Shown in pieces: positions 53,768 to 63,279 of a stretch of 64,000 nt of DNA. A model generated the notes under the pieces. The model saw only the letters and a list, made by a program, of their open reading frames with translations, did not search any database and had not been told where the DNA came from. The translations under genes and the position numbers were made by a program. The number at the start of each line of letters is the position of its first letter. Position 1 is the first letter of the stretch. Source of the DNA: Streptomyces sp. CA-210063 (GTDB lineage Bacteria; Actinomycetota; Actinomycetes; Streptomycetales; Streptomycetaceae); contig NZ_CP102512.1 in NCBI RefSeq assembly GCF_024612015.1, forward strand, positions 8,990,001 through 9,054,000, read 5' to 3'.

Positions 53768-55441
53768 ATGGCTCCCCAATACGACTTCGTCATCGTCGGC
53801 GGCGGCTCAGCCGGCTGTGCATTGGCGAACCGACTCTCCGCGGACCCGGCGAACCAGGTGCTCGTGCTGGAGGCCGGCCGGTCCGACTACCCGTGGGATG
53901 TCTTCATCCACATGCCCGCGGCGCTGACCTATCCGATCGGCAGCCGGTTCTACGACTGGAAGTACGAGTCCGAGCCCGAGCCCCACATGGGCGGCCGGCG
54001 CGTCTATCACGCGCGCGGCAAGGTGCTGGGCGGCTCCAGCAGCATCAACGGCATGATCTTCCAGCGCGGCAACCCCATGGACTACGAACGCTGGGCGGCC
54101 GACGCAGGGATGGAGAACTGGGACTACGCGCACTGCCTGCCGTACTTCCGGCGTATGGAGAACTGTCTCGCCGCCGATCCGGACGACGAGTTCCGCGGCC
54201 ATGACGGCCCCCTCGTCCTCGAACGGGGCCCCGCGACCAACCCGCTCTTCGGCGCCTTCCTCAAGGCCACCCAGGAGGCGGGCTACGCCCCCACGGACGA
54301 CGTCAACGGCTACCGGCAGGAAGGTTTCGCCAAGTTCGACCGGAACGTCCACCGCGGACGGCGGCTCTCGGCCTCGAAGGCGTACCTCAAGCCGGCCATG
54401 AAGCGGCCCAACCTCACGGTCACCACCCGCGCCCTCGTCACCCGTGTCCTCTTCGAGGGCAAGCGGGCCGTCGGTGTCGAGTACCAGCGCGGGCGAGGCG
54501 CCCTGATGCAGGTCCGCGCCAAGGAAGTGATTCTCTGCGGCGGCGCGATCAACTCCCCACAGCTGCTGCAACTCTCCGGGGTCGGCAACGCCGAGGAGCT
54601 GAGCGCCCTCGGCGTCGACGTCGTCCACGACCTCCCGGGTGTCGGCGAGAACATGCAGGACCACCTGGAGGTCTACGTCCAGTACGCCTGCAAGCAGCCC
54701 GTCTCCATGCAGCCGTACATGGCGAAGTGGCGCGCCCCCTTCATCGGACTGCAGTGGCTCTTCCGCAAGGGCCCGGCCGCCACCAACCACTTCGAGGCCG
54801 GCGGGTTCGCCCGGAGCAACGAGGACGTCGAGTACCCCAATCTGATGTTCCACTTCCTGCCGATCGCCGTCCGCTACGACGGCTCCTCGCCGGCCGGCGG
54901 CCACGGATACCAGGTGCACGTGGGCCCCATGTACTCCGACGCCATCGGCTCGGTGAAGATCAAGAGCAAGGACCCGCGCGAACACCCCGCGCTGCGGTTC
55001 AACTACCTCTCCACGGAGCAGGACCGCCGCGAGTGGGTCGAGGCGATCCGCGTGGCCCGCAAGCTCCTCAGCCAGCCCGCGCTCGCCCCCTACAACGACG
55101 GGGAGGTCTCGCCCGGGCCGTCCGTGGAGACGGACGAGGAGATCCTCGCCTGGGTCGCCAAGGAGGGCGAGACCGCCCTCCACCCGTCCTGCACCTGCAA
55201 GATGGGCCCCGCCACCGACGGGATGTCCGTCGTCGACCCGGACAGCATGCGGGTGCACGGCGTCGAGGGCCTGCGCGTCGTGGACGCGTCGGTGATGCCG
55301 TACGTCACCAACGGCAACATCTACGCACCGGTGATGATGATCGCGGAGAAGGCCGCCGACCTGATCCTCGGCAAGGAGCCGCCGGCGCCGTCCACGGCCG
55401 CGTACTACCGCCACCGTGACGCCCAGAAGCAGGCGGGGTAG
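53768..55441 (+). CDS. betA: choline dehydrogenase (GMC oxidoreductase)
   Basis: A 557-residue FAD enzyme of the glucose-methanol-choline family, with length equal to BetA. Seen: ADP-binding [20 protein letters not shown] signature 1 [19 protein letters not shown], signature 2 [15 protein letters not shown], catalytic His in [10 protein letters not shown] and Asn/His region [25 protein letters not shown]. Oxidises choline to betaine aldehyde. ATG 53768 has a GACGAGG ribosome site; an upstream ATG at 53744 lacks one. Confidence 0.92.
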   Translation: MAPQYDFVIVGGGSAGCALANRLSADPANQVLVLEAGRSDYPWDVFIHMPAALTYPIGSRFYDWKYESEPEPHMGGRRVYHARGKVLGGSSSINGMIFQRGNPMDYERWAADAGMENWDYAHCLPYFRRMENCLAADPDDEFRGHDGPLVLERGPATNPLFGAFLKATQEAGYAPTDDVNGYRQEGFAKFDRNVHRGRRLSASKAYLKPAMKRPNLTVTTRALVTRVLFEGKRAVGVEYQRGRGALMQVRAKEVILCGGAINSPQLLQLSGVGNAEELSALGVDVVHDLPGVGENMQDHLEVYVQYACKQPVSMQPYMAKWRAPFIGLQWLFRKGPAATNHFEAGGFARSNEDVEYPNLMFHFLPIAVRYDGSSPAGGHGYQVHVGPMYSDAIGSVKIKSKDPREHPALRFNYLSTEQDRREWVEAIRVARKLLSQPALAPYNDGEVSPGPSVETDEEILAWVAKEGETALHPSCTCKMGPATDGMSVVDPDSMRVHGVEGLRVVDASVMPYVTNGNIYAPVMMIAEKAADLILGKEPPAPSTAAYYRHRDAQKQAG

Positions 55442-55444
55442 ACG

Positions 55445-56281
55445 TTGGCTGCCGCGGGGCTCCGGACGCTGTTGCACAGCGTCCGCTACGAGGTGCTGCC
55501 GGCGAAGGCGACCGAGGACAAGGTCCTCGCCCATGTTCCGCGCGACGTCGCGGTCACCGTGACGGCGTCGCCGGTCAAGGGCCTGGAACCGACCCTCGAC
55601 CTCGCGGGCCGGCTGGCGGGGCAGGGCTACCGTGTGGTTCCGCACGTGCCCGCCCGGCTGCTGCGGGACGACACACACCTGAAGGACGTCGTCGACCGGC
55701 TCCGTGAGGCGGGTGTGGACGACGTCTTCGTCCCGGCGGGCGACGCCGACCCGCCGGCCGGGGCCTATGACGGGGCGCTGCCGGTGCTCCGCAGGCTGAG
55801 CGAGCTGGGCGGGCCCTTCGCTCACGTCGGCGTCACCGGTTATCCCGAGAGCCATCCGCTCATCCACGACGACGTCACCGTCCAGGCGATGTGGGACAAG
55901 CGCGAGCACGCCACGTACATCGTCAGCAACCTCTGCTTCGACCCGCGCGTGCTGGGGGACTGGATCGCCCGGATACGGCGGCGGGACATCCGCCTGCCTG
56001 TTCATCTGGGCGTCGCGGGGCCCGTGCAGCGGGCGAAGCTGCTGTCGATGGCGACGAAGATCGGCGTGGGCGAGTCGACACGCTTCCTGACGAAGCACCC
56101 CTCGTGGTTCCTGCGGTTCGCGACGCCCGGGGGGTATGCGCCGGAGACGCTGCTGACGCGCACCGAGGAGAAGCTCGACGCGTCCTCGGCCGGGGTGGCG
56201 GGTCTGCACCTGTTCACGTTCAACCAGATCGCCGAGACCGAGCGGTGGCGCCGCGCCGTGCTCGAGCGACTCGGGGGCTGA
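55445..56281 (+). CDS. methylenetetrahydrofolate reductase-like protein
   Basis: A 278-residue TIM-barrel protein resembling MetF: VTVTASPVKGLEPTLDLAGRLAGQGY near residue 35, DDVFVPAGDADPPAGAYDGALPVL, HVGVTGYPESHP, and the C-terminal GLHLFTFNQIAETERWRRAV. The start TTG 55445 follows betA by 3 bases, with GGCGGGG before it. In this locus it probably moves methylene-THF produced during dimethylglycine/sarcosine oxidation to methyl-THF. It is shorter than housekeeping MetF, and a different folate role is possible. Confidence 0.78.
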   Translation: MAAAGLRTLLHSVRYEVLPAKATEDKVLAHVPRDVAVTVTASPVKGLEPTLDLAGRLAGQGYRVVPHVPARLLRDDTHLKDVVDRLREAGVDDVFVPAGDADPPAGAYDGALPVLRRLSELGGPFAHVGVTGYPESHPLIHDDVTVQAMWDKREHATYIVSNLCFDPRVLGDWIARIRRRDIRLPVHLGVAGPVQRAKLLSMATKIGVGESTRFLTKHPSWFLRFATPGGYAPETLLTRTEEKLDASSAGVAGLHLFTFNQIAETERWRRAVLERLGG

Positions 56282-56308
56282 GTTCCGGGCGCCGGAACGC
56301 GTATACGA

Positions 56309-56344
56309 CCGGGGGCGGGGCTGGAACTCCAGCCCCGCCCCCGG
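56309..56344. terminator. bidirectional terminator between metF-like gene and purU
   Basis: A 16-bp G/C-only-rich stem (CCGGGGGCGGGGCTGG with its complement) and a 4-base loop, between converging genes. Confidence 0.85.
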
Positions 56345-56359
56345 CCGTGCCCGTATCGC

Positions 56360-57232
56360 TCAGCGGAAGACCACCGTGCGGTTGCCCTCCACCATGACCC
56401 GGCTCTCGCTGTGCCACTTCACCGCGTGGGCGAGGACCTGCGCCTCGACGTCCCGGCCGACGGTGACCAGGTCCCCGGGGTCGAGGGAGTGATCCACCCG
56501 GACCACGTCCTGCTCGATGATCTGTCCCTCGTCCAGGTCCGGGGTCACATAGTGCGCGGTCGCGCCGACGAGCTTCACACCGCGGTCGTAGGCCTGCTCG
56601 TAAGGACGCGCGCCCTTGAAGCTGGGGAGGAAGGAGTGGTGGATGTTGATGGCCCGGCCCTCGAGCTGCTTGCACAGGTCGTCGGAGAGGATCTGCATGT
56701 AGCGGGCCAGCACCACCAGGTCGATGTCCAGTTCGCGGACCAGCTCCAGCAGGCGCGCCTCGGCCTCGGCCTTGGTGTCCCTGGTGACCGGGATGTGGTG
56801 GAAGGGAATGCCGTAGGTCTCCGCCAGCCCCTCGAAGTCCTGGTGGTTGGAGACGATCGCGGGGATCTCGATGTTGAGGGCGCCGGTGCGGCAGCGGAAG
56901 AGCAGGTCGTTCAGGCAGTGGCCGAACCTGGACACCATGATGAGCGTCCGGGTCGGCGTCGACGCCTCGCTCAGGGTCCAGGAGATGCGGTACGCCTCGG
57001 CCACGGGACCGAACCGGTAACGCAGAGTTTTCATGTTCGCGTCCGGATCGGAGACGTCGAAATGGACCCTCATGAAGAATCGGCCCTGGAGTCGATCATC
57101 GAACTGCTGGCTTTCCAGGATGTTGCCCGAGTTCCTGACGAGGAAGCCGCTCACTGCGTGGACCAGTCCGGCGCTGTCGGGACAGGAGAGGGTGAGGATG
57201 TACTCACGGCCAGGTTGCGGTCGAGGGGACAT
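56360..57232 (-). CDS. purU: formyltetrahydrofolate deformylase
   Basis: This 290-residue enzyme hydrolyses 10-formyl-THF to formate and THF. An N-terminal ACT domain (YILTLSCPDSAGLVHAVSGFL) precedes the formyltransferase-fold domain with NIHHSFLPSFKGARPYEQAYDRG and the catalytic HYVTPDLDEGQIIEQD. ATG 57232 has GGAGG 5 bases before it. In betaine-degradation loci PurU regenerates free THF when methyl groups enter the folate pool. Confidence 0.94.
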   Translation of the reverse strand: MSPRPQPGREYILTLSCPDSAGLVHAVSGFLVRNSGNILESQQFDDRLQGRFFMRVHFDVSDPDANMKTLRYRFGPVAEAYRISWTLSEASTPTRTLIMVSRFGHCLNDLLFRCRTGALNIEIPAIVSNHQDFEGLAETYGIPFHHIPVTRDTKAEAEARLLELVRELDIDLVVLARYMQILSDDLCKQLEGRAINIHHSFLPSFKGARPYEQAYDRGVKLVGATAHYVTPDLDEGQIIEQDVVRVDHSLDPGDLVTVGRDVEAQVLAHAVKWHSESRVMVEGNRTVVFR

Positions 57233-57245
57233 GACGGCCTCCGTC

Positions 57246-57262
57246 GGTGCGTATTGCACAAC
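57246..57262. promoter_or_regulatory. IclR-type operator, purU promoter
   Basis: On the minus strand, GTTGTG-CAATA-CGCACC, two mismatches from the consensus, only 14 bases from the purU ATG. A further half-site GTTGCG lies at about 57275-57280 on the minus strand. Confidence 0.5.
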
Positions 57263-57407
57263 ATGGTGAGCGATACGCAACATGGTCGGCGCGGTGGCGC
57301 TCGCGGTCAAGAGTGGCCGGGCAAGTGCTCTCATGGCGAAATCGTCATCCGCCAAGCCCTTGACGTAGGTCTATGCGTTCGTAATGGTGTTCCATCACAA
57401 GCAATTG

Positions 57408-57424
57408 AATGCACGATGCGCAAC
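57408..57424. promoter_or_regulatory. IclR-type operator, betB promoter
   Basis: AATGCA-CGATG-CGCAAC; one half-site is perfect and the other matches at four of six. It spans an in-frame ATG at 57416, which argues that the real betB start is further downstream. Confidence 0.5.
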
Positions 57425-57448
57425 GCATATCGCCTGAAGGGCTGGCGC

Positions 57449-58918
57449 GTGGCAGATCTGTATGTGGCTGGGGAATGGCGGGATCCGGTGGCCGGAGGGC
57501 GCCGGGAGATCCGCTGCCCCGCTGACGGCTCGCTCACCGCGACCGTCTCGGAGGGGACACGTCCCGACACCGAGGCGGCGATCGCCGCGGCCCGCGAGGC
57601 CTTCGACGGGGGACCCTGGCCGCACACCCCCGAGCGGGAGCGCGGCGCGCTGCTGCTGCGCACCGCCGACATCGTCGAGCGCGACGTCAAGGAATTCGCC
57701 CGCGCCGAGTCGCTGGACAGCGGCAAGCGGCTGGTGGAGAGCGCGTACGACATCGCCGACGTCGTCTCCTGCTTCCGCTACTACGGCGGCCTCGGCGGCA
57801 CGGACGCCGGCCGGGTGATCGACACCGGCCGCGATGACGCCGTCAGCCGTGTGGTGTACGAGCCCATCGGCGTGTGCGGGCTCATCACTCCCTGGAACTA
57901 CCCGCTCCTCCAGGCCGGTTGGAAGGTCGCCCCGGCCCTGCTCGCCGGCAACACGATCGTCCTCAAGCCCAGTGAGCTGACCCCCTCCACCTCGATCCTG
58001 CTGATGAAGGCGCTGGAGGAAGCCGGGATCCCGGCCGGCGCCGCCAACCTCGTCCTCGGCACCGGACCCGAGGTGGGCGCCCCGCTCTCCGAGGACCCGC
58101 GTGTCGACATGGTGTCCTTCACCGGGGGACTGGAGACCGGCAAGCGGATCATGGCCACCGCCGCTGCGACGGTGAAGAAGGTGGCGCTGGAACTCGGTGG
58201 CAAGAACCCGAACGTGATCTTCGCCGACGCCGACTTCGAGACGGCCGTGGACTTCGCTCTCACGGCCGTCTTCCTGCACTCGGGCCAGGTCTGCTCGGCC
58301 GGCGCCCGGCTGATCGTCGAGGACTCCCTGCACGACGCCTTCGTCGACGAGGTCGTCCGCCGCGCCCGGCGGATCCGGCTCGGCGGCCCCTTCGACCCGG
58401 AGGCCGAGACGGGAGCGCTGATCTCCGCCCAGCACCGGGAGAAGGTCGAGGCGTACGTCGCGACGGGCCTCGCCGAGGGCGCCGTACTGCGCTGCGGTGG
58501 CGAACGGCCCGACGACCCGGCCCTCGCCGGCGGCTACTATTACCCGCCGACCGTGCTCGACGAGTGCCGACAGGACATGCGCGTGGTGCACGAGGAGTCC
58601 TTCGGGCCCGTGCTCACCGTGGAGCGCTTCACCGACGAGGACGAGGCCGTACGCATCGCCAACGACACCGAGTACGGACTCGCCGGAGCCGTCTGGACGC
58701 AGGACGCGGGCAAGGCCCAGCGGGTCGCCCGGCGGCTGCGCCACGGCACGGTGTGGATCAACGACTACCACCCCTATGTGCCGCAAGCGGAATGGGGTGG
58801 CTTCGGGCACTCGGGTGTGGGCCGGGAGCTGGGACTGACCGGCCTGAACGAGTACCGAGAGCCCAAGCACATCTGGCAGAACATCCAACCCCGGCCGCAA
58901 CACTGGTTCCGCGGCTGA
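57449..58918 (+). CDS. betB: betaine-aldehyde dehydrogenase
   Basis: A 489-residue NAD(P)-dependent aldehyde dehydrogenase. [14 protein letters not shown] and [11 protein letters not shown] form the cofactor site, the general base Glu is in LELGGKNPN and the nucleophile Cys in [14 protein letters not shown]. The C-terminal [24 protein letters not shown] is typical of BetB. GTG 57449 was chosen because GAAGGG lies 7 bases upstream and the length fits. Oxidises betaine aldehyde to glycine betaine. Followed closely by the uptake genes. Confidence 0.9.
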   Translation: MADLYVAGEWRDPVAGGRREIRCPADGSLTATVSEGTRPDTEAAIAAAREAFDGGPWPHTPERERGALLLRTADIVERDVKEFARAESLDSGKRLVESAYDIADVVSCFRYYGGLGGTDAGRVIDTGRDDAVSRVVYEPIGVCGLITPWNYPLLQAGWKVAPALLAGNTIVLKPSELTPSTSILLMKALEEAGIPAGAANLVLGTGPEVGAPLSEDPRVDMVSFTGGLETGKRIMATAAATVKKVALELGGKNPNVIFADADFETAVDFALTAVFLHSGQVCSAGARLIVEDSLHDAFVDEVVRRARRIRLGGPFDPEAETGALISAQHREKVEAYVATGLAEGAVLRCGGERPDDPALAGGYYYPPTVLDECRQDMRVVHEESFGPVLTVERFTDEDEAVRIANDTEYGLAGAVWTQDAGKAQRVARRLRHGTVWINDYHPYVPQAEWGGFGHSGVGRELGLTGLNEYREPKHIWQNIQPRPQHWFRG

Positions 58919-58938
58919 ATGCCGAGAAGAGGTCGATC

Positions 58939-60027
58939 GTGACCCCAACACAGACCGAGGCGCCGCAGCGGCGCAGCACCCCCGAGGACTCGGACGGTAC
59001 TCCGGTCATATCCGTGCGCCGGCTGTGGAAGGTGTTCGGGCCGAAGGCCGACCGGGTGCCGGAGTCCGAGGAACTGCGCGGCCTCACCCGCCGTGAGCTC
59101 ATGGACCGCACGGGGTGCACCGCCGCCGTGCGCGATGTGAACTTCGACGTCCGCAAGGGCGAGGTCTTCGTCGTCATGGGTCTGTCCGGCTCCGGCAAGT
59201 CCACGCTCGTGCGATGTCTGACCCGGCTGATCGAACCCACCGCCGGGGAGATCGTCTTCGAGGGCGAGGACATCCGCGAGGCGGACGCCAAACGCCTGCG
59301 CGACCTGCGCCGCCGTAAGTTCTCCATGGTCTTCCAGCACTTCGGGCTGCTGCCCCACCGCCGTGTCGTCGAGAACGTGGCCTTCGGCCTGGAGATCCGC
59401 GGCATGAGCAGGGCGGAGCGCACCAGGCGGGCCCTGGAGGTCGTCGAACTCGTCGGTCTCTCCGGTTACGAGAACTCCTACCCAGACCAGCTCTCCGGCG
59501 GTATGCAGCAGCGCGTCGGCCTCGCCCGGGCGCTGGCCGGCGACCCGGACGTCCTCTTCTTCGACGAGCCCTTCTCGGCACTCGACCCGATGATCCGCCG
59601 CGACATGCAGAACGAGGTCATCCGGCTGCACCACGAGGTCGGCAAGACGATGGTGTTCATCACCCACGACCTCTCCGAGGCCCTCAAGCTGGGCGACCGC
59701 ATCCTCATCATGCGCGACGGCAAGATGGTCCAGTGCGGCACCGGCGACGAGCTGGTGGGGGCCCCGGCCGACGACTACGTACGCGAATTCGTCAAGGACG
59801 TCCCGCGCGGCGACGTGCTCACCCTGCGGTGGATCATGCGCCCGGTCGCGGACGGCGACGCCCTGGACGGCCCCGAGCTGGGCCCGGACGTCGTGGTGCG
59901 GGAGGCCACCCGGGCGGTCCTGGCGGCCGACAGGCCGGTCAAGGTCGTCGAGAACGGTGAACTGCTCGGCATCGTCGGCGACGAGGAGATCCTCGCGGTG
60001 GTCGCCGGGCAGGAAGGCGGCATGTGA
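58939..60027 (+). CDS. glycine betaine/choline ABC transporter ATP-binding protein
   Basis: A 362-residue ProV/OpuAA-type ATPase. It begins with the subfamily's [17 protein letters not shown] and [17 protein letters not shown]. Walker A is GLSGSGKST, signature [15 protein letters not shown], Walker [15 protein letters not shown]. After about residue 270 a short regulatory tail ([19 protein letters not shown]...) replaces full CBS domains. GTG 58939 lies 20 bases after betB with AGAGG before it. Drives quaternary-amine import with the next two proteins. Confidence 0.93.
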   Translation: MTPTQTEAPQRRSTPEDSDGTPVISVRRLWKVFGPKADRVPESEELRGLTRRELMDRTGCTAAVRDVNFDVRKGEVFVVMGLSGSGKSTLVRCLTRLIEPTAGEIVFEGEDIREADAKRLRDLRRRKFSMVFQHFGLLPHRRVVENVAFGLEIRGMSRAERTRRALEVVELVGLSGYENSYPDQLSGGMQQRVGLARALAGDPDVLFFDEPFSALDPMIRRDMQNEVIRLHHEVGKTMVFITHDLSEALKLGDRILIMRDGKMVQCGTGDELVGAPADDYVREFVKDVPRGDVLTLRWIMRPVADGDALDGPELGPDVVVREATRAVLAADRPVKVVENGELLGIVGDEEILAVVAGQEGGM

Positions 60028-62057
60028 TGACCGTCGCCGTGGAGAAACCGGAACAACCGCAGAAGCCGGAACCACCGCGGAAGGTGGACGACGCGCCCCC
60101 GTCGGCCGCATCCGCCGCCCGTGTGCGCGGACTGGGCCGCGGCACGATCGTCGCCGCGATCCTGATCGCCTGGCTGCTGCTCTTCGCCGTGCTGCGCGGG
60201 ACGCAGACCCTCACCCTGGCCGCCGCGGATCTCACGGATCTGCACCGGTGGATCAACGACCTCAACGACTCCATCGGCGCCAACCGGAACTCCAACCCGC
60301 TCTTCCTGTACTTCTTCAACGAGATCCGTCTGGTCATCGACACCCTGGTGACCTTCGTCCAGGAACTGATCTCCCAGCCCTCCGTCGGCCGGCCCCTCCC
60401 GCAGATCGGGTGGCTCGGTGTCGTCGGCATCGCGGGCTATGTCTCCTGGGCCGTGGGCAACTGGCGGGTCGCCCTCCTGACCGTGGCCGGGTTCACCTTC
60501 TTCGGGCTGCAGGGCCTGTGGCAGGAGAGCATGGACACCCTGGCGCTCACCGTCACCGCGGTCTGCGTGGCGCTGCTGTTCGCGATCCCGCTGGGTGTGT
60601 GGGCGGGGCTGTCCGAGCGGTTCAACCGGATCGTGACGCCCTTCCTGGACTTCATGCAGACGATGCCGACCTTCGTCTACCTCGCCCCGCTGACCCTGTT
60701 CTTCCTCATCGGCGGCGCCTCCGCCACGATCGCCACCGTGATCTACGCGGCGCCGCCCGCGATCCGTATCACCGCGCACGCCATCCGGTCGGTACCGGAG
60801 ACGACCGTCGAGGCGGCCGACTCGCTGGGTGCGACACGGTGGCAGGCGCTGCTGAAGGTCCTGCTGCCGATGTCCAAGCGGACCGTGGTGATGGGCGTCA
60901 ACCAGTCGATCATGGCCGCCCTGGCCATGGTGACCATCGCGGCCCTGATCGACGCGCCCGGCCTCGGCCACACCGTCCTGCAGGCCCTGCAGTCGCTCGA
61001 CGTCGGCACCGCCTTCAACGCGGGCCTCGCCATCGTCGTCATGGCGATCGTCCTGGACCGGGTCACCACCGCGGCCAGCGCCCGACAGGAGGCGGGCAGG
61101 CGTTCGGGAGGCCGCTTCGTCACCTGGCGGCGACCGCTGCTGGCCGCGGGCGGCGTGGTCACGGCCGTCCTCGTCTACATGTCGCACACCTACCTGTGGG
61201 CAGCCGAGTTCCCCGGCGAGGGCGGCGTCGGCAGCTCCATCGCGAGCACGGCGGACACGGTGACCACCTGGGTGCAGGACAGCCTCTCGGGCCTCACCAA
61301 CGCCTTCCGCGACGGCATCACCAACGGCCTGCTCAACCCGTTCCAGTCGCTGCTCACCGACTCCCCGTGGTGGCTCGTCGCCGCGGTGCTGATCGCGCTC
61401 GGCACGGTGCTCGGCGGATGGCGCGCCGGCGTCACCGCGGCCGTGTGCGTGGGTCTGCTGCTCGGCACCGGCCTGTGGTCGGACAGCATGACCACGCTGG
61501 CGTCGACCCTCGTCGCGACGGTGCTGGTGATGCTGCTCGGCATCGCCGTCGGTGTGTGGATGGGGCGCAGCCCGCTCGTGGACCGGGTGCTGCGGCCCAC
61601 TCTGGACGCGGCGCAGGTCATGCCGCCCTTCGTCTATCTGGTGCCGTTCCTCGCGCTGTTCGGCGCGACCCGCTTCACAGCCATCGTGGCCGCGATCGTC
61701 TACGCCGCGCCCGTCGCCATCAAGATCATCGCGGACGGGGTGCGGGCGGTGCCCGCGACCACCGTGGAGGCGGCCACCGCCGCCGGGTCCAACACCTGGC
61801 AGATCATCACCAAGGTTCAACTGCCGATGTCACGCAGCGCCCTGACGCTCGCCACCAACCAGGGTCTGATCTACGTGCTGTCGATGGTTGTTGTGGGCGG
61901 CCTCGTAGGAGCGGGCGCCCTCGGCTACGACGTCGTGGCCGGGTTCTCGCAGGGGCAGCTGTACGGGAAGGGGCTTGCGGCGGGGCTCGCCATCGTCCTT
62001 CTCGGAGTCATGTTCGACCGGATCACTCAGGCAGCGGCGCGACGCGTGAGCGCGTAA
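60027..62057 (+). CDS. glycine betaine/choline ABC transporter permease, tandem-fused
   Basis: A 676-residue membrane protein containing two complete BPD_transp_1 permease domains. The first EAA-like loop lies near residues 245-290 (AIRSVPETTVEAADSLGATRW) and the second near residues 575-610 (GVRAVPATTVEAATAAGSNTW). Each is flanked by similar QxMPxFVYLxP and L-x-A-x-N-Q segments, so the halves arose by duplication. Proline-rich cytoplasmic N-terminus. Start ATG 60027 (TGATG overlap) or GTG 60024. A single polypeptide replaces the usual homodimer. Confidence 0.92.
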   Translation: MTVAVEKPEQPQKPEPPRKVDDAPPSAASAARVRGLGRGTIVAAILIAWLLLFAVLRGTQTLTLAAADLTDLHRWINDLNDSIGANRNSNPLFLYFFNEIRLVIDTLVTFVQELISQPSVGRPLPQIGWLGVVGIAGYVSWAVGNWRVALLTVAGFTFFGLQGLWQESMDTLALTVTAVCVALLFAIPLGVWAGLSERFNRIVTPFLDFMQTMPTFVYLAPLTLFFLIGGASATIATVIYAAPPAIRITAHAIRSVPETTVEAADSLGATRWQALLKVLLPMSKRTVVMGVNQSIMAALAMVTIAALIDAPGLGHTVLQALQSLDVGTAFNAGLAIVVMAIVLDRVTTAASARQEAGRRSGGRFVTWRRPLLAAGGVVTAVLVYMSHTYLWAAEFPGEGGVGSSIASTADTVTTWVQDSLSGLTNAFRDGITNGLLNPFQSLLTDSPWWLVAAVLIALGTVLGGWRAGVTAAVCVGLLLGTGLWSDSMTTLASTLVATVLVMLLGIAVGVWMGRSPLVDRVLRPTLDAAQVMPPFVYLVPFLALFGATRFTAIVAAIVYAAPVAIKIIADGVRAVPATTVEAATAAGSNTWQIITKVQLPMSRSALTLATNQGLIYVLSMVVVGGLVGAGALGYDVVAGFSQGQLYGKGLAAGLAIVLLGVMFDRITQAAARRVSA

Positions 62058-62073
62058 TTAGGGAGCACTGACC

Positions 62074-63051
62074 ATGGCAACACAAGTACGACAGTGGAGA
62101 GCCGGCGTGGCCGGACTGGCCGTTCTGGGTCTCGCCCTCACCGCCTGCGGCGGTGCGAAGGTCGGTGACGACTCCTCGGCCGCGGACGGCTCGGGCAGCT
62201 CCGGCAAGTGCGGCACCTTCAACCTCGCCGTCAACCCGTGGGTGGGCTACGAGGCGAACGCGGCGGTAGTCGCGTACGTCGCGGAGAAGGACCTCGGCTG
62301 CAAGGTCACCAAGAAGGACCTGAAGGAAGAGATCGCCTGGCAGGGCTTCGGGACGGGCGAGGTCGACGCCGTCATCGAGAACTGGGGTCACGACGACCTG
62401 AAGAAGAAGTACATCACCGACCAGAAGACCGCCGTCGAGGCCGGTGCGACCGGCAACGAAGGCCTGATCGGCTGGTACGTGCCGCCGTGGCTGGCGAAGG
62501 CGCACCCGGACATCACCGACTGGAACAACCTCAACAAGTACGCCGACAAGTTCAAGACCTCCGAGTCGGGCGGCAAGGGCCAGCTCCTCGACGGCGACCC
62601 GTCGTTCGTCACCAACGACGAGGCCCTGGTGAAGAACCTGAAGCTGGACTTCAAGGTGGTGTACGCGGGCAGTGAGACCGCGCTCATCCAGTCCTTCCGC
62701 AAGGCGGAGAAGAACAAGGAATGGGTGATCGGCTACTTCTACGAGCCGCAGTGGTTCATGGCCGAAGTGCCCCTGGCCAAGGTGAAACTGCCGGAGTACA
62801 AGACGGGCTGCGACGCCGACGCGGAGAAGGTCGCCTGCGACTACCCCGTCTACAAGCTCGACAAGATCGTCAGCACCAAGTTCGCCGAGTCGGGCAGCCC
62901 GGCCTATGACCTGGTGAAGAACTTCACCTGGACGAACGACGACCAGAACACCGTGGCCAAGTACATCGCCGTGGACAAGATGACGCCCGAGGCCGCGGCG
63001 GAGAAGTGGGTCGAGGACAACCGCGACAAGGTCGACGCCTGGATCAAGTAG
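62074..63051 (+). CDS. glycine betaine/choline-binding lipoprotein (OpuAC family)
   Basis: A 325-residue substrate-binding lipoprotein. The signal ends in the lipobox LTAC (Cys25), with a Gly/Ser/Asp linker. The OpuAC domain follows (NLAVNPWVGYEANAAVVAYV, VIENWGHDDLKKKY, LIGWYVPPWLAKAHP). Trp/Tyr residues of the WVGYE, WYVPPW and FYEPQWF segments are candidates for the aromatic box that holds the trimethylammonium group. Last gene of the betB-ABC operon. Confidence 0.93.
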   Translation: MATQVRQWRAGVAGLAVLGLALTACGGAKVGDDSSAADGSGSSGKCGTFNLAVNPWVGYEANAAVVAYVAEKDLGCKVTKKDLKEEIAWQGFGTGEVDAVIENWGHDDLKKKYITDQKTAVEAGATGNEGLIGWYVPPWLAKAHPDITDWNNLNKYADKFKTSESGGKGQLLDGDPSFVTNDEALVKNLKLDFKVVYAGSETALIQSFRKAEKNKEWVIGYFYEPQWFMAEVPLAKVKLPEYKTGCDADAEKVACDYPVYKLDKIVSTKFAESGSPAYDLVKNFTWTNDDQNTVAKYIAVDKMTPEAAAEKWVEDNRDKVDAWIK

Positions 63052-63087
63052 GGCGGGCTCGGAACAGGGCTGGGAAAGCGGTCGAAC

Positions 63088-63133
63088 ATGCCCGGTGGGC
63101 GGCGTGCACAGGTGTGCGCCGCCCACCGGGCAT
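63088..63133 (+). terminator. strong terminator after the transporter operon
   Basis: A 17-bp perfect stem (ATGCCCGGTGGGCGGCG and its complement) around a 12-base loop, 37 bases after the lipoprotein stop. Confidence 0.85.
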
Positions 63134-63224
63134 CGCCGTGTCCGGGGCCCGTTCTCCTCGCGTCACGGACCCCTTGACACCTCCTCCCCGGGGCAGGCAC
63201 ATTGAGTTGCGCAACCTGAATCAT

Positions 63225-63241
63225 GTTGCGCAGACAGCAAC
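63225..63241. promoter_or_regulatory. IclR-type operator, flavoprotein promoter
   Basis: GTTGCG-CAGAC-AGCAAC, one mismatch from the consensus, 39 bases before the flavoprotein ATG. The adjacent perfect palindrome GTTGCGCAAC (63206-63215) may be a second contact. Confidence 0.65.
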
Positions 63242-63279
63242 TGAACCGGCTGGACTGGTTTTCAATCGGAGGTGCGGCG

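Noticed and set aside
53807..56209. An 800-codon minus-strand open frame opposite betA and the metF-like gene
   Set aside because: Val/Leu/Asp/His-rich composition typical of an antisense shadow; both + strand genes are clear family members.
59775..61820. A 681-codon minus-strand frame opposite the permease
   Set aside because: His/Arg/Gly/Asp-rich low-complexity shadow with no recognisable motif.
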